DNA of 64,000 nucleotides from Rhytidiadelphus loreus (taxonomy: Eukaryota; Streptophyta; Bryopsida; Hypnales; Hylocomiaceae). The stretch lies in contig OX344763.1 in the NCBI GenBank assembly GCA_947034895.1, positions 21,359,001 to 21,423,000 of the forward strand, written 5' to 3'. The notes below the pieces were generated by a model. It was not told the DNA's origin. It saw only the letters and a program-made list of their open reading frames with translations, and made no database searches. Below are positions 25,111-37,429 of this stretch, piece after piece (position 1 is the stretch's first letter; the number at the start of each line of letters is the position of its first letter). A program made the position numbers and the translations under genes.

Positions 25111-26748
25111 ATTGGGGGGTACACTCAATGTATTCTTTGGACATCATGTGCGAACAAGTAAATTTTCTATCCCTATTTACTTTCTAATAAATTTTGATAT
25201 AGCCCCAAATTGAGGAGGAGCGGATTGAATAGTTTCTTGTATGGCACCTGCATTGAGTCGTGTTTAGAGAGGAAAAGAAATGACAGGCAGAGATTGGTAT
25301 GCACATAGTTGGTCTCAATTTTGCTCTTAGGTGTGTTTGCTAATATACTTCGATCCCACTGTCCCCTATTATAGTCAGGAAACTCAGATCTTCTGTTGAA
25401 TCTGATTCTTCTTGATGATCACTCGTCTCAGCCCTCAGTGTGCTTGGTGGTTTGAGTCTAAGGTTTTGAGTGGTGGATTTTGCAGGTCGTGTTTCAATTC
25501 CATTTTTGTCGTTGTAGCAGTGGCATGGAAACTTGATAACCTGACAGGTTTTGCAGGTCAGACTTTCCTGTTCTTTCTTGACTGAATCCTGTCCATTGTT
25601 TCTTGTCTCAAGATCACAATGGATAGGAACGTGCAAGCGATTGTATGCAGTGCAGATTATTTCTTAGTGATTTTTTAGTTGGACTCTGGCATTCGGTCAG
25701 TCAGCAATTCAATATGTAGTTTATCTATGCCAACAGTCAGAAGTGGTCTGTGTGGATCAGGTGTCTTCAATTTTGTTGTACTTGCTGTGACAACCTTCTT
25801 GCTCAGTTGCATACACAACCATGTTAGAACTTTTGGAATCACCCGTTTTTTCTTTGAATATGATGTAAGGTAGAACCACCCATTCCCGACCAGGGATGAG
25901 TCTCCAACATGTAGAGGTAATCTAATTCCAACCAAGTAAATTGCTTTTGTGGACTACCAGATTTAATCACGAGCACAATATACAAGGCTGCAAGGAACAA
26001 TTATTACATACCATGTGTTTATTTTGAAATTTATACACATGAACATGAAGTAATCTTGTCTATAATTGGAATTGCAGAACTCTAAATGTTGGGTATGGGT
26101 TGGGAACACTTTATGCCTTCTAAAATTCACAGAAATTTCAGTTTTGCAAATAAAATTCAGAAAAAATTGCAATCACGATATTTTCTATGTTCCTTCACAG
26201 GAAAAATTTCCAGTCCACTCAACTATTCCCCATCTGTCCCTCAGATGCTTATTTGATCGGTTATGGGCAGCCTTATCTTAGGACTTGCGTCAGACAGGCG
26301 TTGACACCCTCAGCAAGTGGTGGTCCAGTGTGTGGGCTATGTTATGCGGTTATACTGATTTACTAGAGCCACTGATCAAGGTCGAAGAGTTCAAGTTCGG
26401 GTCTTTCCGAGAGCCCTTGTGAGCATCACCGACCGTTTCCGCTGATTTGCATGCCGGATTTGCACGGTGGCATGAAGATGCCTGTGTTCTGATATCATGG
26501 ATGCCTGGCCTTCCAAGCCTTTTGTCTCTCACTCTTCACCCCCGCTCTCTGAGCCACGCTCACTGTCGACTGCCTCGGTGCTCGCCAAGGAGACGAGGTA
26601 TCCCCTCTATTCTTCATGACTTTGTATGCAGGAGACCCGCATCTGGAGTACAGGCTTATATCCCACCCAATGAGGCAGCGTGTCCCAATAGGGGTCAAAG
26701 ATTTTGATCGCATGTGATCCAAAGAATACATTGAGTGAAACCTCCGGG
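25111..26748. mobile_element. Composite hAT-like element carrying captured TNL-upstream DNA
   Basis: The left 100 bp (25111-25210) matches the minus strand of the right end of the MITE 757-1324 at about 93%. The right end (about 26693-26748) matches that MITE's left end (CATGTGATCCAAAGAATACA). Between them, 25211-26685 matches the minus strand of about 58375-59485. The outermost bases are diverged and I found no target duplication. The structure fits a Pack-type transposon, a non-autonomous element that has taken up host DNA. The captured part lacks 83 bp present in copy B and holds a 411-bp insertion. Confidence 0.8.
25868..26278. mobile_element. 411-bp TA-flanked insertion inside captured segment
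   Basis: Both other copies read GATGTAGGACTTGCG without a break. Here the sequence is split after GATGTA, with TA at 25866-25867 and 26279-26280. The ends share only about 12 of 20 positions as inverted repeats (AGGTAGAACCACCCATTCCC against AGATAAGGCTGCCCATAACC). A related end lies in opposite orientation at about 34345-34397. A TA target suggests a Tc1/mariner- or Stowaway-type MITE. The insert also has GT...AG-like edges, but its absence elsewhere favours insertion. Confidence 0.65.
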
Positions 26749-27748
26749 GTTTTCTTGGCAAAACTAGTTATTTAGGGGATGCAAATTTCACCCCTTCACT
26801 ATTAAGACAAAACAATGTAGCCAAAAACTAATAGAAATTGTGAGAAATGTCTTGAATCACTAACCTTTGATGAAGAAATGAAAAATGGCAATTCAATTGG
26901 GAGAGTTCTATAGTGAGCAACATGTATTCTAGAATTTGATTTTTATAATGGAAATATTAATCCCTAAATTCATTTGATGTTTTTCGGCTCAAAATTGCTT
27001 CAAGATACTCAAACCTGATGCAAGGCTAAAATCTTCATCTAAATTTATTGATTAACAAATCCAAGCATAGGGTCTTTTAGTTAACTTCTTAAATTACACC
27101 TTCCTAAAATTTAGAATAAGAAACTTTACCAATTGCAAGATCAAGTCACAGGATTTAAAAAAGAAGTAATTACAACTCTTCCCAAATGGTTAGGTTTCAT
27201 CTTTCAAACTTTATACACAAAAAAGGGTAGATCCTACAACTTTCTATTCTCCATAATATTTTGAAGAAATATGTTGGGAATACATATAAAGAATTTCGAT
27301 AAAAAATATTTCATATTTATGCTTCAAAAAAATAGTAAGTAGAAACAAATAGAATGTGATTTAAAATACTAAATTGTTGAAAATTTAATTTTGGAATTGA
27401 AAAACACCAATTCCAATGGTTGTAATATTGTAATGAACAATCTACATTTGATGATCTTGTTTTTTTTCAAAAATATTGAAAGTTGAGTTAAATAAAAGAC
27501 TTCAAAGTTTATTTTAGAATAGAGAATCTTTAACTACCGGCAAACTAAAACTCCTCATAACTTTCATCTCATCAATCAAAATGGAATGATTCAAAACTTT
27601 CCACATGTAAGTATAAATCTAGAAAACCAATTTCAAACTTTTATTTTCAAAAACAATGATTTTTTCTATTTGTTTCTACTTACTATTTTTCATTACAATA
27701 TTACAAGCTTCTTGGGATCCCATTGGGCAATATAAAGTATATATTATA
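26749..27748. other. AT-rich DNA without recognised gene
   Basis: No coding signal. 27300-27670 shares wording with the dispersed AT-rich repeat family (AAATACTAAATTGTTGAAAA and CCAATTCCAATGGTTGTAAT). Confidence 0.5.
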
Positions 27749-28021
27749 CCAAGGTTGACAGGGCGTCCAGACGTCCAGACTCTCGTCTAGACGTCCCGCG
27801 TCCACGTCCGCACCTCTAGAACGTCTTGTGACATTTATAGTCCCAAAATACAGTATATTATATGCATCTCCAACGTCCGCCCGGCCTAGTACGTTCGCCT
27901 GTTCGCAGCGTCCGATCAGATAGGGTGTCCGATTCCGACGGCCCGTTCGATCCAATGGCCTAACAATCGCGCCTGTTTGTAGTGTCGGATCCAAAAGGTC
28001 CGTCTGCACTGTCATCCATTG

Positions 28022-28360
28022 TCGTCTGACACCCCATCGACTTTTCTATGCCTCATAATATATCATTGGATAGATATTCTTGAGAGCTTTCCAACGGTAT
28101 ATAATGCATCCGATTCAGACAAAAACTCCAACTATGGAACTTCTCCAAAGATTGAAGTCCACCTAGTCATTTGATCGGACGCCCCATCCGATTGGACAGG
28201 CTGTCGGAATAGGATGCCATGTCTGATCATTTTGTGTGCCTTATAATATATCATTGGAAAGGTATTGTTGAGAGCTTTTCAATGGTATATTATACGTCTA
28301 ATTTGAACAAAGACTCCAAGTGTGGGACTTCTCCAAAAGATTAAATGCTACATATTACTT
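28022..28360 (+). repeat. Two direct copies of a unit of about 180 bp
   Basis: CCTCATAATATATCATTGGA, GAGAGCTTTCCAACGGTATA and GGAACTTCTCCAAAGATT recur with small changes, first at about 28050-28160 and again at about 28230-28350. Confidence 0.75.
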
Positions 28361-28439
28361 TAACTTTTCATTGTAATTTTCAACACTCTTAGATCTTTTA
28401 TCTTCACACAAAAGATCAAGTTGGTCATTATTCAATTCA

Positions 28440-28890
28440 CTACTAAACATTAGAGACTATATTTTCACCAAAACTGCTTCAAAAGTGCCCTAGCATTTAC
28501 AAGCACCAAATTTTAGATGAAAAACATTTTCAGACACATAAAACCGTAGGACCTTGTAGTAAAATAGTTTGAAAAGTTGTGAATTTTTTTTAGAATTTTC
28601 CATCATGTAGATTGCAAGATATTAACATTTGAAGTGACAAAACCCTTTTTTTGGCCCTGTAAAACATATGGATAGCTGCACTTCACAAGGTTACATTTGT
28701 ATAAAAAATATCCAAAATGGTGGTTACTCTATGGATTCATTCCACAAGTCAAGTTGGCTACATGCTTGAAATTTTTTAGATCATTTGGAATTGTACAATA
28801 TATAGGAAAAGAATAATATGATTCAAAGCTTACTACATATATAAAAATCTAGAGAACCAATTTCAATTTTTTATTTCTTTTAAAATGATC
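28440..28890 (+). repeat. Dispersed AT-rich repeat family copy within foldback element
   Basis: Closely resembles 24690-25060 (GTAGTAAAATAGTTTGAAAA and GTAGATTGCAAGATATTA). It was probably inserted into or carried by the foldback element. Confidence 0.7.
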
Positions 28891-30560
28891 TTCATTCTTC
28901 AAAGAATTTTTTTTTTGCTTGCGTTGCCCGCCAAACACTGAAAATTACATATCATGCGATAACTTTAAAACCATGTAGTCAAAAGTTATGAAAATTGTTG
29001 GGCCTTAAAGCTACTCCTTGGCCACACATTGTGTGAAATTTCCAAAGAGAAAAAATAAAAATTTCATCTATAATGAGCTGCCTAAAATTGTAATGTTGCC
29101 AAAAAATATTGTTTGGATGTTTAGGAGTTAAACGTGAGATTTGCTTGCAATTGTATTGTTAGAACCTTAATACACTTGATTGGTTTTATATTACTAAGAA
29201 TATGACCAATTGACCATAGACACTTCGGATGGCAAACTTCGGATGGCCTACTTCGGACGGCCCACTTCGGACGCCTAGTTTTTTTCATATTTTCAAACAC
29301 CCTACAGAAACTTGTCCATAATTTTTTAGTGGAAGGTTCAAACTTGAAATGGATTGTTGGAGATGAAACCTTGCTTGGTTTCCAAACTTTTTCTAATTCA
29401 AAGTTTTTCAAAAAAAAGGTATTCTACTATGCGAAAATGAGGTCTGAACATTGGCTTTTCCTACATTATATTTCGGACGGCTAGTCCGAATTTGGAAGGG
29501 GGGAAGGCTCGTTGCCTGGTTCTATTTGGACACTTCTGACGGTCCACTTCCAACAGCCACTTCCAACGGCCCACTTCTGACGGCCTACTTCTGACGCCTA
29601 GATTTTTTCACATTTCCTAGCACCCCCTCAGAAACTTGTCCATAACTTCTTGGTGGAAGGTCCAAACTTGAAACGGATTGTTGGAGATGAAACCTTTCTT
29701 GAATTCCAAACTTTTTCAAGTTCAAAGTTTTTCAAAACAAGGTATTCTACTATGTGAAAATGAGGTCTGAACATTGACTTTTTTTACATTATATTTCGGA
29801 TGGCTAGTCCGAATTTGGAAGCGGGGAAGGCTCGTTGCCTGGTTCTACTTGGACACTTCTGACGGCTCACTTCTGATGGCCCACTTCCGACAACCGCTTC
29901 CGACGGCTTACTTCGGACGCCTAGATTTTTTCACATTTCCTAACACCCTCTCAGAAACTTGTCCATAACTTCTTGGTGGAAGGTCCAAACTTGAAACGGA
30001 TTGTTAGAGATGAAACCTTGCTTGATTTTCAAACTTTTTGTAGTTCAAAGTTTTTCAAAATAAGGTATTCTACTATGCAAAAATGAGGTATGAACATTGA
30101 CTTTTTTTACATTTTATTTCGGACGGCTAGCCCGAATTTGGAAGGGGGGAAGGCTGGTTGCTTAGTTCTACTTAGACACTTCTGACAGCCACTTCCAATG
30201 GTCACTTCCGACAGCCCACTTCCGACAGCCACTTCCGACGCCTAGATTTTTTCACATTTCCTAGCACCCCCTCAGAAACTTGTCCATAACTTTTTGGTGG
30301 AAGGTCCAAATTTGAAACGGATTGTTGGAGATGAAACCTTGCTTGATTTCAAAACTTTTTTTAGTTCAAAGTTTTTCAAAAAAAGGTATTCTAATGTGCG
30401 GAAATGAGGTCTGAACATTGGCTTTTCTTACATTTTATTTCGGATGGCTAGTTTGAATTTGGACAGCTGGTCTCAGTTGGGTACTTCGGACGGCCCACTT
30501 TGGATGGCCTTGTTCAGATGGCAAATTTAGACAGCAAATTTCGGACGCCCATTTTTTTCT

Positions 30561-32009
30561 TATTTTTAAACAGTTGTCCGCCCTATGTAATTGTTGACTG
30601 CTCGTCGAATTGTTTGACAGTTGATTGTTGGCTTGTTTGACAGCTGACTCCTGACTTGTTTGCACATCTGTCCACTTGTACAGAAATAGTGTATTCTAAG
30701 AAGTGCAGATTTGCTTTCTAAGATTGCTATTTAATGCTATAAGCATCCTATGTAGTAAGAATATATTTAAAGAAAAGGTAATTCAAGTTATTCTTTCTCA
30801 CATTTAAATATGCATTCTAAATGCTAAACCCTAAACTCTAAACTTTCAATTTTACATTAGTTACCAAAAACATTGGTGTAATGTGTGGAATATTTTGTTG
30901 TTTGTATTAGAGGATGTTACAAAAAATGCTTTAAGCAATTTAATGTAGTTTAATTTAGTTCTAGATTAAATATTGCATTTATACAAGAAAATTTTAATTG
31001 AAGTTATTTTGATATTTTCCTACACCCTTATACTTATATTTACATCTTAAAATGTAAATTGTCAACAATATAGCCCATACAAAAAATATTGGTGCTTATG
31101 TAGTGAAAAATATGATTGACTTTCAAATATGATGACCCCTCATGTATCACAATTATGGTCTCATGGACCTTATTTATGTACATTTGTAACATATTTCTAC
31201 ATCAAAAATGATATTTTCAATTCATCTTGTTGTAAATGTGAAACATGCAATATTGCAACTGTGATTTAATAACTTGTATTATTTGTATATTGTTTGAGAC
31301 ATCTATAAAATATTTGGATTCATTTTTATATATTTTGTGTTCTTCATCACACTAGGTTGAACCTATTATTTTTAAAATTGCTAAAAATACAAATTTAAAA
31401 AAAATTCTTCGAACACAATTTATTTGTATAAAGTAAAGACTAGGATTGTTTAAGAAAATGTTTTTTTTTCTATTTCTACTATTTCTTTCATTGGAAAAAC
31501 ATTGTATTTGCTCCTTTTTTCTAGTAGACCACATTTTCTAAATAATTTTTGTAAATATTTCTCACATTCAAATTTTCAAAATCAAATAATGCAACAAGTA
31601 TGTAAAATTTCAATTCTACAGATCCTAGTTTGTAAAATATTGAGATTTGTTTCACCCTATCAAGAATTTTCCATTGAATATTTGAAGAGGACTCATTGTG
31701 TCCGCTTTGTACTTGAGGGATTAATGATTACAAGTAGGTTTCATCTCCAAAAATAATTTTTTTAAAACTTCCCAAACAAATTTCAATACTACTATCAATA
31801 TCAATTAATAAGTCCCCCAAAATTAGTTTAAATAGAATTATAAATGTATGCTACAAACTTATAGCCACAAAATTGTAGTAACAATAAGAAATAATGCATG
31901 TACAAATGATTTTATAGCAAATTACGTAATCTAAACAATTACGATATCGATTGAATTTAAATCTAGAGATTACAATGTCGACTGAATTGAAAGAAAAAGA
32001 AACCCTTCT
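30561..32009. other. AT-rich spacer between foldback arms
   Basis: No coding signal. This is the loop region between the inverted arms. No transposase remnant was recognised. Confidence 0.5.
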
Positions 32010-33475
32010 AAATGGGACCAGCCTTCCGAATTCAGACGAATTGTTCGAAATATAATGTAAGAAAAGAAGATGTTTAGACTTCATTTCAACATAGTAGAAT
32101 ACCCTTTTTGAAATACTTTGAACTAGAAAAAGTTTGGAAATCAAGCAAGGTTTCATTTCCAGAAATCCAATTGAAGTTTGGACCTTCCACCTAAAAGTCA
32201 TGATTTCCACATAGTACAATACCTTTTTTTGAAAACCTTTGAACAAGATTTTTTTTAGAAATCAAGCAAGGTTTAATCTCCAAAAATCCATTTCAAGTTT
32301 GGACCTTCCACCTAAGAGTTATGGACAAATTTGTGAGGGGGTGTTTGGAATTTTGAAAAAACTAGGCGTTCAAAGTAGGCCGTCGGAAGTGGGCTGTCGA
32401 AAGTAGCCGTCAAAAGTTTGCCGTCAAAAGTGTCCAAGTGGAACCAGGCAACCAGCCATCCCTTCTTCCAAATTTGGAATAGCCAACCGAAATATAATGT
32501 AAGAAAAGCCAATGCTCAGACCTCATTTCCTCATAGTAGAATACATTTTTTTGAGAAACTTTGAACTAGAAAAAGTTTGTAAATCAAGCAAGGTTTCATC
32601 TCCAACAATCCGTTTCAAGTTTGGACCTTCCACCAAGAAGTTATGGACAAGTATCTGAGGGGATGTTAGGAAATGTGAAAAAATTTAGGCGTCCAAAGTA
32701 GACCGTCGGAAGTGGCCGTCAGAAGTTTGGCGTCAGAAGTGTCCAAGTAGAACCAAGCAACCAGCCATCCCCTCTTCCAAATTCGGACTAGCCATCTGAA
32801 ATATAATGTAAGAAAAGTAGATGTTCAGACCTCATTTCCGCATAGTAGAATACATTTTTTTGAAAAACTTTGAACTACAAAAAGTTTGTAAATCAAGCAA
32901 GGTTTCATTTCCAACAATCCGTTTCAAATTTGAACCTTCCACCAAGAAGTTATGGACAAGTTTCTGAGGGGGTGTTAGGAAATGTGAAAAAAACTAGGAG
33001 TCTGAATTTGGAGTCTGCTTTTGGACGCACTGTCTGAAATCCAACGCTGCTTTCCGACGAACCGTCCAAATTTGGACGCTGCTTTCCTACAGGCCGTTCG
33101 AATTCGGATGCCGCTTTGCGACGGGCCGTCTAAAATCCTTGTACCGGGGCTCGGTATAATTTTTCAACGCCGTCGTTTGATGCAGATGTAGAGTCCGCTG
33201 AGTCTGAACATACTCACGTCCAGACGTCCGCATTTTGGACGCGATTTTGGGCTGGACGTTGCAATTCATCAACCTTGTATTATATAATAACTTTTTAACC
33301 ATGTAGTGAAAAATTATGAAAATTGTTGCGCCTTACAATTACTCCTTAACGACATGTTGTGTGAAAAGTTCAAAGAAAAATAAAATTTGGTTTTCCATCA
33401 ATTGCCCTAAATTACTATGTCACCAATAAACATTATGTGGAGGTTAAGAATGAAATTCAAATAGAATTTTATATA

Positions 33476-33671
33476 CTCCCTTCGCCCCAAAATGATTGTC
33501 TTCTTGGCCATCAAAATTTGTCCCAAAATTATCTTCCTCCTATAATGTGGAGGAAGAGCCCGCCAAATGAAACACATGAACAAGGATGCTGTGTTTTTTT
33601 AATTAGAAATAGTCATCGTGGGACTAGTCACTGTACACTTTCCATACACTGCAGTCATAACAATTAGGGAG
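33476..33671. mobile_element. Stowaway/mariner-type MITE candidate, 196 bp
   Basis: Starts TA-CTCCCTTCGCCCCAAAAT and ends AATTAGGGAG-TA. CTCCCT next to a TA target is typical of plant mariner-like and Stowaway ends. The right inverted repeat matches only over the first six bases. An alternative is that 33476 is the lost far end of the mariner element whose other end is at 51735. Confidence 0.45.
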
Positions 33672-34440
33672 TAAGACACAACGGGTAATACTTGGGCTTG
33701 AACAGTGCATGCATGTTAACTAAGTTACTGTACACGATTTTTGTACACCATCCACAGTTTCTGAAGGCCATCTAACTTACTTCTTTTGTTCTTTCGTAAC
33801 AAATGAAATGAAATTTGGTTGCCAAAAAATAAAGCATGCAAACCAACCCAAGGTGGTCTGGTTGATTTTCCAGTTCTTTGGAATTTTTTCATGTGCCACA
33901 TTCAAATAAGTTAGAGCCACTGTCAATGGGAGGAAGAAAGCCTCTTTAGCAATGTGATGACCCAAGATATATGGCAAAACCACCCATAGTCAACCACTTA
34001 AACAATTTCCCACATGTTCTGGAGTAGTAGAAGGCAATGTAAATTTACTACCCTATAGAAAGATAGAAATGACAGGTATTGTCAATTTTCATGATTTTTT
34101 TCCATACATTCAAATTACTATAAATTTTGGAAGCCAAAAAGTTTGGTCTCAATCCATTCCCAATATATATAGTCTTCCTATTATGATCATTCCAAAACTA
34201 CTTTCCCACTTACTACTTCTTATTTTCTTGCTCACTACATTAGGACATGTGTTATAACTTTATGGTCCCAACCTTGCAAAGGAGAAAAAATCACATTCCA
34301 AACTTGGGTGGGAAACCTGTTCCAACCTTGGTTGGAAATAGTTGCACTCTACAGGTTGGGCATGGATCCCTAGTTGGTAATAGGTGGTTCTACCATAAGG
34401 CCAAAAAAATGGTGGATGAAAATTTCAAAAGAATGTTGGT
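33672..34440. other. AT-rich DNA with a MITE-end relic
   Basis: No gene. 34345-34397 (minus strand GGTAGAACCACC) is related to the left part of the TA-flanked insertion at 25868. Confidence 0.45.
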
Positions 34441-34569
34441 TTTTAAGTAAACTTTTTCTTAAAAGACCATCTTTTTCTGGAAATTTTTACTTAAAAACTG
34501 CATTAAAAGACATTACTTAAAAGACATGATGCCTAGACACTACTTAAAAGACCCCATTCTCTTGTAGTG
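34440..34569. mobile_element. Orphan CACTA terminus
   Basis: Read on the minus strand, it begins CACTACAAGAGAATGGGG at 34569 and continues with four GTCTTTTAAGTA-type subterminal repeats. That is the layout of a CACTA end. No matching second end was found in the window. Confidence 0.5.
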
Positions 34570-35159
34570 AAAAAACTCCCAAGTCATCTATTGGACACTT
34601 TGAATCCACAATGTTGTTCCTTGGTTAACTTGTGAAGGACATGCCCTTTGATGATCAAGGTAATAAACAAAATGTTCTAATTATTGAACCATTAGGTGCA
34701 TTCTTTGCTTCTACGTTGAACAATAAAGTCATCCTTTGGACAATTTGAATCCTTGGTCTCCTTTAAGGGTTAAACAAATTTGAAATGTAAGAAGAGGAAG
34801 AAAGGATACTACTTTAAGAATTTGGCTAGGAATATGAAATATTGTTAGGTCAATTCTTTTCTCAAAATCTTACCTATTTAAAAAAAATTCATCTAAATTT
34901 TTTCTCTTGTATTTTCATCCATTTATGCATCCATGATATCCTTTAAAATAAACTAGTCTCATTAAAATCTTACATATAATATAAACTTTTAATGAGCTTA
35001 GTTAATTTAGAATATACTATGGGTGAAAGTACCTAAATGATGGATGGATGAAAAATTTATGATTTTTTAGACTTGCTTGTGTTTTAGGGTGCATGTTGTA
35101 CAATCGGGTACTATAATCTTACAACCGTCCTATTTGAGCCATTCACATTTTTTAGTACA
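34570..35159. other. AT-rich DNA without recognised gene
   Basis: No coding signal or clear repeat boundary. Confidence 0.5.
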
Positions 35160-35730
35160 ATGTACAATACAATTGGTATATTTTGGTAAGCATAATTATC
35201 ATTGCATCCTTATGCAATTCCAATCAAGCATACCAATTTTCAATTTCAAAAACCCAAACTCCATTTCTAGTGAATTTTTGAAGTTCATTTTTATAGTTTT
35301 ACACAATATTTTATTGAGAACAATTGGTGATGAATTTTTTAAATTTGATTTCATAGATATGTAGGAAACATCCATATGCACCTCTTCCCTTCCACAATTA
35401 CTTTGCCAAAATCAAGTTAAAATATAGAGATATCCATTTCTTCAAAGTTTGGTCATACAACGCTTTTCAAGTTTTCATTGAACTTTTCATTAATCATCTT
35501 TTTGTTACTTAAGGGGGTGGTTTTTAAAATGAAAGATGTGCATATGGATATTCCCTACATATCCATGCAATCGAATTAAAAAAAATTCATCACCAATTGT
35601 ATTTAATAAAATATTATGTAAAATCACAAAAATTGACTATAAAAATTCACCATAAATGGAACTGAAATTTGGTCTGCTTCATTGGAATTGGGTAAGAATT
35701 GAGTGATAATTATGCAAGACAAAAAAAAAA
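35160..35730. mobile_element. Imperfect inverted repeat, probable MITE
   Basis: Arms of about 190 bp (35205-35395 and 35515-35720) share GCATAATTATCA, ATTGGTGATGAATTTTTT, ACAATATTTTATT and CATATGCAC in inverted order. No clear target duplication. Confidence 0.6.
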
Positions 35731-37218
35731 AATCAATTTCAATCTATATTATGTACAAATCTTTGAATGGGTTCAAAAAGCGATTTGTATGCTTTCGTTA
35801 ACCGATTGTACTATCACCAAGAAAACCAAAATGACTCATTGCAATTTTTGTCATTTCTATTACAAGGAGTTAAATGTTTTTATATTTAAGTATAAGATTT
35901 TGCAATAGACTATTATAAAAAGGTGCCAAAGAAATTTCAAAAACAGTGACTATATATGCTACAAAATATTGGCATTTTAGTGAAGAAAATAAAATTTATA
36001 GGACTTTGCGTGACTACATTTTTTTCTTCTAAATGTTCTTAACTTAGAATGTTACATTATGATTTTGTACATTTTAAAACTTGAGCATTAACTTCAAAGT
36101 TGGAGGAAAAAATCCCAAGAAATAACCATGATTTTCATTCTTTAAAAATTTGTTAAATAGAAGTAAATATGAGATAGAATGAAAAAACTAAATTGTTAAT
36201 AGCTCTACAACAAAATTGAAACTCAACAATCCCAATAGTGAGATTGTTCTACCAAACAAACTTAACTGTGTCTAAAATTGATTTCTAAGAAATTGTGAAA
36301 ATTGCATTACAAAATGAATTCCTAAAGTTCTTTTTTCAAGAAGATGCTCAAATTGCCCAATTATTAAGATTGTGCATAACTTTCTCATTACTAGTCCTAA
36401 TAGAATGAATGAAAGTGGCACATATAGGTAAAAATGTAATCTTTGAGAAAAAAAGTTTAAAAATTTAAAATATTCAATGTTTATGTAACATCAATTGAAA
36501 TTAAATTCACTCTGCATATTATCCTTGGTATTATAAAAAATCTAATGTGATTTCTTATCTTCTAAAAAAGTTAAAAAAAACAATGTCAAAAATTGAGGTC
36601 CCATAAGCATACTTGAAATCTCTAGAGTCCTCTACAAGGGCTTAAAAACTTTAGGGATAATCTTTGAAGTTGCAAGGCCTTTGTTCCATCAAAACCGACT
36701 AAAAATACCACATATATTGCAAAGAGCTAAAAAGATTTAAAAATTGTCTTTTTTGCATATTTGACCATAGAATCTAGAATCACTATATTGTAAAAATCCA
36801 CATAAGAAAATTAAACAATTTTCTTCCTTTGATTGCACAATATTTGCATTTAAAGCAAGGAAAAATAGTTCTAGGAGCTTGCTTGACTAGATTTTTAGAC
36901 CTTCAATTTTTTGACTATTGATTTTGAATTTCTATTTTTTTATGTTGAAGAATTCAGTTCAAAATCTAGAAATAATAAACACATACTTAATTCTCAATCA
37001 TTAAAAAATTGTTAAATAGATGTAGGTTTAAAATAAAAGGAAAAACTACATTGTTAGTAATTCTACCATAGAATTGAAACACATAAATCCTGCCGATGAG
37101 ATTATTCTAGCAAGACATCTAAACCTCGTGATTTGTTTTTAATTGCAAAGACTAAAATCAAAAATGAATTCTACTAGTTTTTTTTTTATTGTGCTATAGT
37201 TTTTTCTCTCTAGTGATC
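35731..37218. other. Gene-free repeats bordering the mariner 3' end
   Basis: About 36120-36330 and 36985-37180 are direct, diverged copies of each other (AAATTGTTAATAG / ACATTGTTAGTAAT and GAGATTGTTCTA / GAGATTATTCTA). The second copy ends about 30-40 bp before the mariner stop codon. The mariner 3' end is therefore probably truncated here. Confidence 0.5.
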
Positions 37219-37377
37219 TACATGTCACAAATAGCATCTAGGGCGCCTTGTAATATATCGGGAGGACATTGTAGATTTACAGGAAGACAGCCTAATCTTG
37301 CTAATCTTGCTTTGCCCATGTGAGGGAGCTTGTAGTTGTTGCCACTATTAACATTCATTACACTGATGAGATAGTTT
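37219..37377 (-). pseudogene. Mariner-like transposase, C-terminal part
   Basis: The minus strand reads GNNYKLPHMGKARLARLGCL and ends at TAG (37219-37221). The KLPHM..K..L..LG wording is the usual C-terminus of plant mariner-like transposases. It continues in frame from the piece at 46703-47852 once the CACTA-like element between them and one copy of its TTT duplication are removed. Confidence 0.85.
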
Positions 37378-37429
37378 CACTAGAAGAAACCCATGTTTTT
37401 TGTGACAAGCCTATAACATGGTACTTATG

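Larger units (their letters stand above)
27749..33277. mobile_element. Foldback-type element, about 5.5 kb
   Basis: The ends are CCAAGGTTGA and ATCAACCTTG, flanked by TATTATA at 27742-27748 and 33278-33284 (AT-rich, so weak as a target duplication). The left arm (29220-30560) holds four to five monomers of about 322 bp: the GCCTAG landmark recurs at 29273, 29596, 29919 and 30240. The right arm (about 32010-33010) holds the same monomer inverted (about 32085, 32205, 32520, 32830). Monomers combine a conserved stretch of about 150 bp with a GC-rich array of 14-bp CACTTCCGACGGCC-type units. No transposase is visible. The outer sequences 27760-28020 and 33010-33265 are GC-rich with many GTCC/GGAC motifs. 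Confidence 0.65.
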
